A stretch of DNA of 64,000 nucleotides from DASVWH01 sp036389715 (GTDB lineage: Bacteria > Acidobacteriota > Blastocatellia > Pyrinomonadales > Pyrinomonadaceae). The notes under the pieces are model-generated. The model worked only from the letters and a program-made list of their open reading frames with translations. It searched no databases and was not told the DNA's origin. Position 1 is the first letter of the stretch; each line of letters starts with the position of its first letter. The stretch is from NCBI GenBank assembly GCA_036389715.1, contig DASVWH010000091.1:1-64000 (forward strand), read 5' to 3'. Below, piece by piece: positions 32,780-42,019 of this stretch. Both the position numbers and the translations under genes were made by a program.

Positions 32780-34105
32780 ATGCGCATCAAACTTTTCACG
32801 CTGGCCCTGGCCTTCATCGCCCTCGGCCTGAGCACGGCGGCTCCGGCTTACGCCAACGGGCGGCCGGAGCTGCTGGCGCGGCAGGCCGTCTCCGTCAACG
32901 CGGCTGAATCTGCCGCCGCCATCGCGGAGCTGCGCGCGCTCGGCCCGGCCGGGTTAGAGGCACTCCGGCAGGTTTTTGCCGAAGAGATCAGGCGTGCGGC
33001 GGCTGCGCCCGGCGGGGCTGTCCCGGCGGCCGACGCGAATTGGGAACGCATCGCGGCGGCGCTCGACGGCGTCAGCCGCCAGCGCAACAGCTATGCGTCC
33101 GGCCTCTACTGGTACACGGACTTTGAGCAGGCCGTGAAGGCCGCCAAAGCGAGCGGCAAGCCGATTCTCTCGCTGCGACTGCTCGGCCAGCTCGACGAAG
33201 AGTTCAGCTGCGCCAACAGCCGTTTCTTCCGCACGGTGCTCTACGCCAACCGCGAAGTCTCCGCCTACCTGCGCGAGCATTTCATCCTGCACTGGAAATC
33301 GGTCCGGCCCGCGCCGCGCGTGACCGTTGATTTCGGCGACGGCCGCAAGCTCGAACGCACTGTCACCGGCAACAGCATCCATTACATCCTGGACCGGAAC
33401 GGAAGCCCTGTTGACGCGCTGCCCGGACTCTACGGCCCGGCGGCCTTTCTGCGCGGGCTGGCCGGGGCCGAAGCGGTCGCCCGCCAACTCGCCGCAGATA
33501 ATGCACAGCAGCGCTCGCAGATTCTGGACGAGTATCACAGGGCACGCATCAAGGCCATCTCCGCCGCCTGGATCGCGGACGTGGAGAAGACCGGCAGCCC
33601 GCTCCCGGAAGCGATTGCCGCCAGGACTTCCAAAGGTAAAACCCCGAGCGCCGTCGAAGTTGCCGCGCTCGCGATGACCAAGTCCGTGACGGAGGCCAGC
33701 ATCGTTCGCGGCATGACCTCGGACGCGACCGCCCTCGAAGCGGCGACCGACATGACCACCTGGAACAAGATCGCAGCGCTTCACGGCGCGGACGCAAGGC
33801 TCGACGAGAGCAGCCTCGCGCTCATCGCCCGGCAGAACGCGAATCTGCGCGAGACGCCCGAATTGATGGCGCGGCTGCGGCAAAATCTTGAGAGCTACAT
33901 CGCGCTCGACACGGTGCGTAACGAGTACATGCTGCGCACGAAGCTCCATGCCTGGCTGGCGGCGGGCGCGCAGAGGCTCGACGTGGAGAGATTGAACGAG
34001 AGGGTTTATGCGGAGCTTTTCCTGACGCCGCGTTCGGACCCGTGGCTCGGGCTCTATTCCCCGGACATCTACACGGCGCTCGATAACGGCGGAATCAGCA
34101 AATGA
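32780..34105 (+). CDS. Secreted protein with thioredoxin-like N-terminal region
   Basis: About 441 residues with a signal peptide (LFTLALAFIALGLSTAAPAYA). Residues about 110-180 (YTDFEQAVKAAKASGKPIL, then the single-Cys segment EEFSCANSRFFRT) resemble the Thioredoxin_7/DUF255 type of fold, where a short peptide segment starts with GKPIL. Only one Cys sits at the active-site position. The C-terminal half is helical with no known motif. A strong AGAGGAG lies 7 nt before the ATG at 32780, so a longer frame from 32612 is rejected. A hairpin 20 bp after the stop ends the unit. Confidence 0.65.
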   Translation: MRIKLFTLALAFIALGLSTAAPAYANGRPELLARQAVSVNAAESAAAIAELRALGPAGLEALRQVFAEEIRRAAAAPGGAVPAADANWERIAAALDGVSRQRNSYASGLYWYTDFEQAVKAAKASGKPILSLRLLGQLDEEFSCANSRFFRTVLYANREVSAYLREHFILHWKSVRPAPRVTVDFGDGRKLERTVTGNSIHYILDRNGSPVDALPGLYGPAAFLRGLAGAEAVARQLAADNAQQRSQILDEYHRARIKAISAAWIADVEKTGSPLPEAIAARTSKGKTPSAVEVAALAMTKSVTEASIVRGMTSDATALEAATDMTTWNKIAALHGADARLDESSLALIARQNANLRETPELMARLRQNLESYIALDTVRNEYMLRTKLHAWLAAGAQRLDVERLNERVYAELFLTPRSDPWLGLYSPDIYTALDNGGISK

Positions 34106-34124
34106 CGGCGCTCAAATAAGGACG

Positions 34125-34171
34125 GCCGGACGATGAACACTCAAGAGACTCTCTCGCGTTCATCGTCCGGC
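34125..34171. terminator. Bidirectional hairpin between convergent genes
   Basis: A perfect 14-bp stem, GCCGGACGATGAAC at 34125-34138 paired with 34158-34171, around a 19-nt loop. It stands between the ends of the gene at 32780 (plus) and the isocitrate dehydrogenase gene (minus), so it can serve both. Confidence 0.85.
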
Positions 34172-34191
34172 GTTTCGATGTCGTCGGGCGG

Positions 34192-35190
<999 letters not shown>

Positions 35191-35198
35191 AAGGTTAG

Positions 35199-35285
35199 GT
35201 CTGGAGTCTGACAGTCTGAAGTCCAGGGTCTGAATTGCCAGCGGCAGAGCGCTTTTTGACTCCCGGCTTCGGACTCAAAGACTTT
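35199..35285. repeat. Heptamer-phased inverted repeat (unit GTCTGAA-like)
   Basis: The left part (35199-35234) is GTCTGGA, GTCTGAC, one extra base, GTCTGAA, GTCCAGG, GTCTGAA. The right part (35258-35285) is GACTCCC, GGCTTCG, GACTCAA, AGACTTT, roughly the reverse complement. It sits between the divergent idh and thiO-like genes. It is the least regular member of the family seen at 37957, 40697, 42971, 55410 and 63056. Confidence 0.5.
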
Positions 35286-35334
35286 GGGCTTTTTTTTAAG
35301 AACTTTGCATCATCATACCAGCAATTTCTGCGCA

Positions 35335-36498
35335 ATGGGAAACGGGAAAGCATTGGCGGGAGCGGAGACGGCGGACGTGGTTGTCGTGGGCGGCGGCGTC
35401 ATCGGCCTCTCGATTGCGCGCTCGCTGGCCGTCAAAGGCGCGGGGCGCGTCGCGCTCTTTGAGCGCGCACGGCCGGGCGCGGAAGCCTCTTTCGCCGCCG
35501 GTGGAATGCTCGCGCCGCAGGCCGAGGCCAATCGCGCCGACCCTTTTTTTGAGCTGGCCTGCGCGAGCCGCGACCTCTACCCGGAGTTCGCCCGCGCGCT
35601 TTGCGAAGAGACAGGCGTGGACATCGAGCTGGAAAGAACCGGGACGCTTTACCTGGCCTTCACCGAAAACGATGAAGAAGAGCTGGCTCGCCGCTCTCGC
35701 TGGCAGCGCCGCGCCGGGCTCCTTGTCGAGGAGTTGAGCGCGGAAGAAGCCAGGCGGTTAGAGCCCTGCATCTCGACGGAGGTGCGCAGCGCTCTGCGTT
35801 TTCCGCTCGACGTGCAGGTCGAGAACAGGCTGCTGGTGGCGGCGCTCACGGCCTCCATCGAAAGGCACGGCGTCCGGCTGCTGGCGGGAATAAATGTCGG
35901 CTCCGTCGTCGTCGAACGCGGTCAGGTAGAGGGCGTCGAGACCTCCGGCGGCCGGTTCAGCGCGCCCGTCGTCATCGTCGCGGGCGGCGCATGGACTTCA
36001 CAGGTCCGACTGGCGGGCGCACGAAGCGTCCAGCCTGTGCGGGTCGAGCCCGTGCGCGGGCAGATGCTCTGCTTTGAAGCCCGCCCGCGCCTGGCGCGTC
36101 ACGTCATCTACAGCCCGCGCGGCTACATCGTGCCGCGCATGGATGGACGGCTGCTCGCGGGCTCGACGACCGAGCGCGCCGGGTTCGACAAGAGCGTGAC
36201 GGCCGAGGGCGTCGCCCTCATCAAGAGGCACGCGGCGGAGATTGCGCCCGCGCTGCGCGCCTTACCGCTGGCGGATTCGTGGGCGGGCCTGCGTCCGCGC
36301 ACCGCAGACGAGCTGCCCGTGCTCGGCGCGGCGGCCGACGTGCGCGGCCTCTATTACGCGACGGGCCATTATCGCAACGGAATCCTGCTGGCCCCTCTGA
36401 CGGGCGAGCTGGTAGCGGAACAGGTCCTGACGGGCCGCTCCGCCCCGCTGATGGAGGCTTTCAGCCCGGACCGCTTCGACTTCGCCCGGACAATTTGA
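35335..36498 (+). CDS. thiO: Glycine oxidase-like FAD-dependent amine oxidase (ThiO family)
   Basis: About 387 residues. The FAD-binding motif DVVVVGGGVIGLSIARSL lies near residues 14-31, ASFAAGGMLAPQAEA follows, and near the end GLRPRTADELPVLGAA and YYATGHYRNGILLAP match the DAO/ThiO family. ThiO oxidises glycine to the imine used for the thiazole of thiamine. No other thiamine gene and no TPP riboswitch are seen nearby, so a different amine substrate remains possible. ATG at 35335 is chosen over an upstream TTG at 35284. Confidence 0.8.
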   Translation: MGNGKALAGAETADVVVVGGGVIGLSIARSLAVKGAGRVALFERARPGAEASFAAGGMLAPQAEANRADPFFELACASRDLYPEFARALCEETGVDIELERTGTLYLAFTENDEEELARRSRWQRRAGLLVEELSAEEARRLEPCISTEVRSALRFPLDVQVENRLLVAALTASIERHGVRLLAGINVGSVVVERGQVEGVETSGGRFSAPVVIVAGGAWTSQVRLAGARSVQPVRVEPVRGQMLCFEARPRLARHVIYSPRGYIVPRMDGRLLAGSTTERAGFDKSVTAEGVALIKRHAAEIAPALRALPLADSWAGLRPRTADELPVLGAAADVRGLYYATGHYRNGILLAPLTGELVAEQVLTGRSAPLMEAFSPDRFDFARTI

Positions 36499-36516
36499 TT
36501 GATAGGAAAGATTGGT

Positions 36517-37941
36517 ATGAAGAAGCTGCTCGTTTTGATGCTCTTGTGCTCGGCCTGTGCGCTCTGTGCGCCGCCCACGGCCCAGGCACAGGCGCGACGA
36601 ATCAGGACTCCGCCGCCCGCTCCGGCTCAAGCTGCGACCGCCGAGGCACTCTACACAGAGGCCGCCGGTTACACCCAGAAGAAGCTCCAGGAGTTCGTCA
36701 GCAAGCAAGTGCCTTACAACCCGAAGCTGATGGAGGCGACCTTGCAGCAACAGCGTGAGCTGGCCGCGCGCCATGCCGCGCAGGTCGCCGCGCGCAAGAA
36801 TCTGGCGGGCGCGGACTTCTATTTCCTGGGCCTGCTCTACAATCTGTCGGGCAACTCCGAGCGCGCCGTCGAAGCGCTCAGGCAGTTTCTCAACGCGGAC
36901 AAGGCGGCCGCGGGCGAGCGTCCGCAGTTGGCCCGCTACTTAGTCGCGCTGCGCAGCGCGCAGGGCAATAACACGGAAGCAGCCGAAGCCGCTCTCGCCG
37001 ATTACCTGCACTCCGAGCCGCAGAAGACGAACGAGCGCATCAATCTTGAGCACGCGCTGGCGCAAGCCTACCGCAAGAGCAACCAGCCGGAGCGCGCCCT
37101 GGCGCACGCGGAGGCGGCCTTCAAGGCGGCCAAGCTGATCGAGCGGACGCCGCAGAATCCGTCCGTCGCCGATAATGCGCTCTACGTTTCGAGCAACAGC
37201 CTGGTGGACATCTACCGTGAGTTAAAGAGACCGCAGGAGGCGATGCTGGCCGTGCTCGAAGAGGTGCGCAAGCTCTCGCTTGAGCCGCTCTCCGCGCGCC
37301 TTTACACGGATATGACGACACAGCTCGCCACCCTTCTCGTTGACGGCAAGCGCAAACCCGATGCCGTCAAGCTCGTCGCCGAAGCCATCTCCTACGTCAA
37401 GGCTAACTTTAAGGGCGCGGACGTGCAGCGTTTCGTGACCGCGGCGCTCGAACGCAAACAGCAGCAGTTGCGCGTGCAGGGCGAGGCCGCGCCCGAGCTG
37501 ACGATAGACAAGTGGATTGAACAGACGCCCTTGAAAATCTCCGACCTCAAGGGCCGCGTCGTCCTGCTCGACTTCTGGGCCACCTGGTGCGGCCCGTGCC
37601 TGGCATCGTTCCCGCGCCTGCGCGAGTGGCACGAGAAGTATAAGGACAGGGGGCTGGTCATTCTCGGCGTGACGAGATACTACGGCCACGGCGAGGGACA
37701 ACAATTGTCGGAGGCCCAGGAATTGAGCTTTCTCGAAAGGTTCAAGAAGCAATATCAGATTCCTTATGGCTTCGCCGTCGCCGATATGGACGACAATCAT
37801 CACGCTTACGGCGTGACGGCCATCCCGACCGCCGTCCTGATAGACCGCACCGGCGTCATTCGTCTCCTCCTGACCGGAAGCAATGCCAGCAACGAGACGG
37901 AGATTTCCGCCACTATCGAGAAACTGCTCAACGAACAATGA
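36517..37941 (+). CDS. Periplasmic TlpA-like thioredoxin with helical (TPR-like) N-terminal domain
   Basis: 474 residues. A signal peptide (LLVLMLLCSACALCAPPTAQA) is followed by about 300 helical residues with TPR-like features (DFYFLGLLYNLSGNSERAVE, LARYLVALRSAQGN). The C-terminal part is a TlpA/ResA thioredoxin domain with VVLLDFWATWCGPCLASF, giving C358-x-x-C361, and the cis-Pro in VTAIPTAVLI. It should reduce or sort disulfides outside the cytoplasm, perhaps using the helical part to hold partners. AGGAAAG precedes the ATG. It starts 18 nt after the ThiO-like gene. A heptamer hairpin follows. Confidence 0.83.
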   Translation: MKKLLVLMLLCSACALCAPPTAQAQARRIRTPPPAPAQAATAEALYTEAAGYTQKKLQEFVSKQVPYNPKLMEATLQQQRELAARHAAQVAARKNLAGADFYFLGLLYNLSGNSERAVEALRQFLNADKAAAGERPQLARYLVALRSAQGNNTEAAEAALADYLHSEPQKTNERINLEHALAQAYRKSNQPERALAHAEAAFKAAKLIERTPQNPSVADNALYVSSNSLVDIYRELKRPQEAMLAVLEEVRKLSLEPLSARLYTDMTTQLATLLVDGKRKPDAVKLVAEAISYVKANFKGADVQRFVTAALERKQQQLRVQGEAAPELTIDKWIEQTPLKISDLKGRVVLLDFWATWCGPCLASFPRLREWHEKYKDRGLVILGVTRYYGHGEGQQLSEAQELSFLERFKKQYQIPYGFAVADMDDNHHAYGVTAIPTAVLIDRTGVIRLLLTGSNASNETEISATIEKLLNEQ

Positions 37942-37956
37942 AAAAGAGGTAAAGAA

Positions 37957-38079
37957 GTAATGAGTGATGGGTGATGAGTGATGAGTAAGGAAGAGTAAAG
38001 AACAGCTTTCAACTCATCACTCATCACTCATTACTCATCACTCATTACTCATCACTCATTACTCATCACTCATCACTTC
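37957..38079. repeat. Heptamer-phased inverted repeat (unit AGTGATG)
   Basis: The left arm (37957-37987) reads AGTAATG, AGTGATG, GGTGATG, AGTGATG, AGTAAGG. After about 25 bp, the right arm (38012-38079) has about nine 7-bp units ACTCATC/ACTCATT, the reverse complement of the left arm units. It lies between a TlpA-like gene and a PepSY gene and could fold into a long hairpin in RNA. Confidence 0.85.
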
Positions 38080-38091
38080 ATTTATTATTCT

Positions 38092-38586
38092 ATGCGTTCT
38101 TTCATCTACCGTGCGCATCTCTGGTTGGGGATTATCGTGGCCGTGCCGGTGTTGGCGTGGGCGTCGAGCGGGCTGCTGTATGCGTGGCCGAACGCGGTCG
38201 AGGGCGGTGAGATCGAGCGGATTGATGCGGCGCGCGTGCGCGTCTCCGCGCCGGAGGCCATCAGGCGCGCCAGCGAGTTTGCGGGCCGCGAATTGCCGAC
38301 GACCGCTTTGACGCTGTTGATGCGTGAAGGCCGTCCCGTTTACCAGGCCGTCGGCGGGATGGGCGCTGATTCGCTCCTGATTGACGCCGAGAGCGGGGCA
38401 GTCATCAAAGCTCCGCCGCCGGGCGCTCTGACGCGCTATTTCCGGCAGGCGCATTTCTACTTTTTCGCGGGCGGCTGGCAGACTTACCTGCTCATCGCGT
38501 TCTCGGCCCTGGCCTCTGTCTCGGCCTTGACGGGCATCTACCTGAACGTCACGCTCTGGCGCAGGCGAAGACGCGCAACGGCCTGA
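38092..38586 (+). CDS. Small PepSY-domain membrane protein
   Basis: 164 residues. A first membrane helix (LWLGIIVAVPVLAWASSGLLY) is followed by a soluble PepSY-like region (APEAIRRASEFAGRELP, VYQAVGGMGADSLLIDAESG), then a second helix (TYLLIAFSALASVSALTGIYL) with a basic C-terminus. It corresponds to a shortened PepSY_TM protein, which usually has four helices. PepSY_TM proteins are linked to iron and copper handling at the membrane, consistent with the TonB receptor upstream, though that link is inferred. No strong ribosome-binding site is visible at the ATG. Confidence 0.75.
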   Translation: MRSFIYRAHLWLGIIVAVPVLAWASSGLLYAWPNAVEGGEIERIDAARVRVSAPEAIRRASEFAGRELPTTALTLLMREGRPVYQAVGGMGADSLLIDAESGAVIKAPPPGALTRYFRQAHFYFFAGGWQTYLLIAFSALASVSALTGIYLNVTLWRRRRRATA

Positions 38587-38623
38587 ACCGGGCGTTTCGT
38601 GCGCGGCGTTGCCGGAAATCCTC

Positions 38624-38632
38624 TGGTATACT
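38624..38632 (+). promoter_or_regulatory. Extended -10 promoter candidate for ccdA-tlpA
   Basis: TGGTATACT matches an extended -10 (TG, one base, TATACT) about 113 nt before the ATG at 38745. No -35 at the standard distance is evident, as is common for extended -10 promoters. Confidence 0.45.
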
Positions 38633-38744
38633 GTCAGCCGTATTTCCGGCGGGAAGACCGTCTTCCGAAGACTTGAGCCTGACGCGCGAGCGCCGTCAAC
38701 GCCCGGCCCGCGCATCCCGAACAAACAGAGTCGCTCGAAGGATT

Positions 38745-39977
38745 ATGCAAGGCACAAACATCACGATCTGGATCGCTTTCGTCGCCGGGCTGGCTTCGTT
38801 TCTCTCGCCGTGTGTGCTGCCGCTCGTGCCCGGCTACGTTTCGCTGATCTCCGGCGTCAGCATTGACCGGCTCAAGGGCGACGGCGGCTCGCGCACGGCC
38901 GCGCGGCGTGCCGTCATTCTCAATTCCATCGCCTTCAACATCGGGCTCTCGATGATCTTCCTGTCGCTCGGCGCGATTGCCGGGCTGCTCGGCAAAACCG
39001 TCACGGCCAACCCGTGGGTGAGAATCATCGGCGGAGTGGTCATCATCGGTTTCGGCTTGCAGTTGATCGGTCTCCTGAAGATCGGCGCGCTCTATAAAGA
39101 CACGCGATTTTTCTCGCAGCAGAAGCCGCGCGGGATGCTCGGCTCGCTGACTCTGGGGATGGCGTTTGCGGCCGGGTGGACGCCCTGCATCGGCCCTATC
39201 CTGGGCGGCATCATCGGCCTGGCCGCGACGAGCGGCAGCTGGAAGACGGGGCTCTTCCTCTCCTGCTTTTACGCGGCGGGACTCTCGGTTCCGTTCCTCC
39301 TGACGGGGCTTGGCATCAACAAGTTTCTCGGCTTCTACTCGAAATTCCGCAAGCACCTGCACAAGGTCGAGGTCGTTTCCGGCGTGATGCTGATCTCCAT
39401 CGGGCTGCTGGTGGCGACCAACAAAGTGTCCGTCCTCAATGCCTGGTTTGCTTCCTGGATGCCGAACATGGAAGCGAAGCTCTCGGACTCGGAACCGCAG
39501 ACGGGAGGCGTCCCGTCAATCCCAGCCGAACAGTCCGCGCCAGCGCCGGAGATCGAGTTAAAGAGTGCGGCGGGCGAAACCTTCCGCTTGAGCGAGTTGC
39601 GCGGGCGCGTCGTCGTTCTCAATTTCTGGGCCACCTGGTGCGTCCCCTGCCGCTCGGAGATTCCAGAGCTTAACGACATGCAGCGCGAGCTCGGGGCCGA
39701 GGGCCTGAGCGTTGTCGGCGTCCTCTGGAACGATGCGTCGGCAGACCTCGGCGCATTCCAGAAGGAGATCAGGCAGGACTACACTATCCTGCTCGACGGC
39801 GACAGCGTGGCCGACAAGTTCGGCGGGATTCAAGGCGCGCCGACCACTTTCATCATTGACCGTGAGGGCCGGATTCGGCGGAAGATTTTCGGGTCGCGCA
39901 GCCGCGCCGAGTTTGAAGCCTTCATCAGGCCGCTGCTCGGCGAAAAATCGGCCACCGCCGCCGCAACCTACAGGTAA
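38745..39977 (+). CDS. CcdA-type disulfide transporter fused to a TlpA thioredoxin domain
   Basis: About 410 residues. The N-terminal 230 form CcdA: SFLSPCVLPLVPGYVSLISG with C23 and AAGWTPCIGPILGG with C148, the redox pair that carries electrons across the membrane, in about six helices. A linker rich in Pro/Ser/Ala leads to a thioredoxin domain with VVVLNFWATWCVPCRSEIP (C299, C302). The fusion places the electron donor and the periplasmic acceptor in one chain, as in some ScsB/DsbD-like proteins. Likely roles are cytochrome c maturation or repair of envelope thiols. ATG at 38745 is close to an AAGGA. Confidence 0.88.
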   Translation: MQGTNITIWIAFVAGLASFLSPCVLPLVPGYVSLISGVSIDRLKGDGGSRTAARRAVILNSIAFNIGLSMIFLSLGAIAGLLGKTVTANPWVRIIGGVVIIGFGLQLIGLLKIGALYKDTRFFSQQKPRGMLGSLTLGMAFAAGWTPCIGPILGGIIGLAATSGSWKTGLFLSCFYAAGLSVPFLLTGLGINKFLGFYSKFRKHLHKVEVVSGVMLISIGLLVATNKVSVLNAWFASWMPNMEAKLSDSEPQTGGVPSIPAEQSAPAPEIELKSAAGETFRLSELRGRVVVLNFWATWCVPCRSEIPELNDMQRELGAEGLSVVGVLWNDASADLGAFQKEIRQDYTILLDGDSVADKFGGIQGAPTTFIIDREGRIRRKIFGSRSRAEFEAFIRPLLGEKSATAAATYR

Positions 39978-39988
39978 TCCGGCCGGGA

Positions 39989-39997
39989 TGCTACAAT
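39989..39997 (+). promoter_or_regulatory. Extended -10 promoter candidate for the redoxin gene
   Basis: TGCTACAAT (TG, one base, TACAAT) lies 58 nt before the ATG at 40055 and 12 nt after the ccdA-tlpA stop. No matching -35 is seen. Confidence 0.4.
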
Positions 39998-40054
39998 CGT
40001 TTCCGGCCTCGAAAACAGTCTGCTCCCCGCGACGGCCATCGCTGGAGATTAATC

Positions 40055-40669
40055 ATGAAAAAACTTGTCTTTCTCGCCCTCATCTTCGCCTTCGTGCCTC
40101 TCGGGGCCCGCGCGCAGGACGGCCACGAGTACGCGCCCATCGAAGAGAAGGCCGTCAACTACAGGGACTGGACCTTCAATAACCTGAAGGATAACGCGCC
40201 CGTCAATCTGCGCTCCCTGGCGCGGGGCAAGCGGCTCGTGCTCGTCGTCTACTTTGCACACTGGTGTCCGAACTGGCGCAACGAAGCGCCCGTGGCCGCC
40301 AGGCTCTACGAGAAATACAAGGCGCACGGGCTGGAAGTCGTCGGCGTCAGCGAGTACGGAACGCGCACGGATACGCTGGCCTTCTTCGGTGCTGCGGGGC
40401 CGCCCTACCTGGTCGTCTCGGAATCGGAAGCGCGCGCCGACCGCGATAAGACCTTGCACTACACCTATCGCCAGGCGTCGGGCGACCTGCGCCGCTGGGG
40501 CTCGCCCTACAACGTCTTTCTTGAGCCCGCGAAGCTCAACAAGACCGGCGACGTGCTGACGGAGAAGGCCTGGGTCGTCAACGGCGAATTGATCGAAGCC
40601 GATGTCGAAAAGTTCGTCCGCGAGCGCCTCGGACTGGAGACGACCGCGATCACGCCCTGCTCGAAGTAA
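40055..40669 (+). CDS. Secreted redoxin-like protein lacking the second active-site Cys
   Basis: 204 residues with a signal peptide (LVFLALIFAFVPLGARAQ). The fold resembles AhpC/TSA-redoxins: VNLRSLARGKRLVLVVYFA, then the active-site region HWCPNWRNEAPVAARLYEKY. The expected CxxC or peroxidatic pattern here is C71-P-N-W74, so one Cys is replaced by Trp. It could act as a one-Cys peroxidase-like protein or a binding protein. It follows the CcdA-TlpA fusion and may receive electrons from it (inference). A further Cys lies three residues from the C-terminus (TPCSK). Confidence 0.72.
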   Translation: MKKLVFLALIFAFVPLGARAQDGHEYAPIEEKAVNYRDWTFNNLKDNAPVNLRSLARGKRLVLVVYFAHWCPNWRNEAPVAARLYEKYKAHGLEVVGVSEYGTRTDTLAFFGAAGPPYLVVSESEARADRDKTLHYTYRQASGDLRRWGSPYNVFLEPAKLNKTGDVLTEKAWVVNGELIEADVEKFVRERLGLETTAITPCSK

Positions 40670-40696
40670 AGGGCGCGCACCTTACCCGACGGCTTC

Positions 40697-40772
40697 AAAA
40701 GCAAAGACAAAAGACTAAGAAGACGGGCCACCGGAGCCTGACTCCTTAGTCTTTGCTGTTTGTCTTAAGACC
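40697..40772. repeat. Heptamer-phased inverted repeat (unit AGACAAA/AGACTAA)
   Basis: The left arm (40697-40724) contains AAAGCAA, AGACAAA, AGACTAA. The right arm (40745-40772) contains TTAGTCT, TTGCTGT, TTGTCTT. The arms are complementary except that one carries exactly one extra 7-bp unit. It lies between the convergent redoxin gene and the gene ending at 40824, so it may act as a transcription stop. Confidence 0.7.
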
Positions 40773-40823
40773 TCTTTCGGTTAACTCCCGCTCATGCGCT
40801 CCGGCAGCTTAGCTTTCAGGGAT

Positions 40824-41387
40824 TCAGGCGGCGTCTGTCTTCTCCTCGCGTTCTTGCAGTTCGTCCAACATGACGCCCGCCGCCACGCCCCAGACCAGAT
40901 GCGCCGTAATCATCAGCGCATTGCGGCGCGGCGGATGCTGTGTGGCCGGGCGCAGGATTCCCATCGCGGGCAGCCATCCGAGATAGCTTCCGGCCCAGAC
41001 CGCCAGCCCGTAAGCGGCTCCGCTCAACGCCGGGGCGAGCGGCGAACGGCGAGCCAGCGGCGCATACAAAGCCCCTATGGCTGCCCCGTAACCGAAGTGT
41101 GCGGCCAGCGTCACGCCAACCCGCCCCGGCTCGTCCAACTGCTCTTTGACCCCGACCTCTTCGGCAATCTCCATCGTAATCTCTCGCGGGGGCAGCGGGT
41201 AACGCTCATGCTCGGGCAGTGCGCGGTGCAGCAACCCCATCACGGCCGTCATGGGCACAGTCGCGGCCAGCCCGGCGAGCGCCCCGTACAGCAACCCCTG
41301 ACCGACAGAGATGCCCTTCTTCTTCCGCGAACGCGAAACGCCACGCTCCGCTGCGTCTCCTACTTCGCCCCTCGTTTCGTCCTTCAT
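40824..41387 (-). CDS. Predicted membrane protein (YagU/DUF1440-like)
   Basis: About 187 residues. A charged N-terminus (SRSRKKKG) is followed by about four hydrophobic segments: GLLYGALAGLAATVPMTAVM, LAAHFGYGAAIGALYAP, GAAYGLAVWAGSYLGWL and AHLVWGVAAGVML. The pattern GAxAGLxAT...M, an AHFGYG segment, and a late HLVWG repeat resemble the YagU/DUF1440 membrane family, which has no settled role. ATG at 41387 follows AGGAGG; a GTG at 41408 would add seven residues. It is downstream of a SnoaL-like gene by 38 nt and probably co-transcribed with it. Confidence 0.6.
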   Translation of the reverse strand: MKDETRGEVGDAAERGVSRSRKKKGISVGQGLLYGALAGLAATVPMTAVMGLLHRALPEHERYPLPPREITMEIAEEVGVKEQLDEPGRVGVTLAAHFGYGAAIGALYAPLARRSPLAPALSGAAYGLAVWAGSYLGWLPAMGILRPATQHPPRRNALMITAHLVWGVAAGVMLDELQEREEKTDAA

Positions 41388-41425
41388 CCATCCTCCTGGC
41401 TCTTCCACCTTTGCCCTGCACGCGG

Positions 41426-41845
41426 TTAATTAATAACGTCGGGCCATTCTTCCTGTGTCGTAAAAGGAATCGGCGAGGCGTGATGCAGGACCATTCGCCA
41501 GCGCCCGCCGAGGCGTCGAAAAACATTGGTCGCCTGCGCGGCGGCCGCGGCGAGCCCTTCTTCGGTGATGAGCGAAATGGTCTCGATGCAGGCGACCCAG
41601 GCCACATCGCCCGCAATCGTGACGCGTTCATTCCCGGAAGCGATGGACATGGAGCTGCCCGCGGAAAAGATCATCATCCAGCTCTCGCGGATGCGTTCGT
41701 AGCCGATGATGGCCTCGCGCCCCGGATGAACGCAAACGGCCGCCTCGTCGTCCGCCCAGACTTCGTCCATCTCGTCTATCTGCGAAGAATTCATCGCCGC
41801 GTAGAAGCGCTCGTTCAACTCGCGGACGTGCCGTTCCTCAGACAT
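41426..41845 (-). CDS. SnoaL-like/NTF2-fold protein
   Basis: 139 residues. An N-terminal helix (VRELNERFYAAMNSSQIDEM) leads to VWADDEAAVCVHPGREAIIG, then strands with GDVAWVACIET and FRRLGGRWRMVLHHASP at the end. This is the pattern of SnoaL_3/DUF4440 proteins, which share the NTF2 cone-shaped fold and act as small enzymes or ligand binders. The substrate is unknown. It is the first gene of a two-gene minus-strand unit. Confidence 0.75.
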   Translation of the reverse strand: MSEERHVRELNERFYAAMNSSQIDEMDEVWADDEAAVCVHPGREAIIGYERIRESWMMIFSAGSSMSIASGNERVTIAGDVAWVACIETISLITEEGLAAAAAQATNVFRRLGGRWRMVLHHASPIPFTTQEEWPDVIN

Positions 41846-42019
41846 CCCTGCCCCTTCTTCGATGGCTACTGTAACCGCGAGGATGGAAATTCGCGCCGCG
41901 CCCCTCCGGGCTCACGGCCTGCGGCTTCGGAGCGGCGCGCGTTTTGGCAACTCCCGACCTCTGCTGTTAAGATGTCGCGTTTTGCATTTACCGAGATTCC
42001 CGGCTGATTAACGACGCTT

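Noticed and set aside
37957..38079. CRISPR array suggested by regular short repeats
   Set aside because: Units are 7 bp with no unique spacers, arranged as two inverted arms; no cas genes are present.
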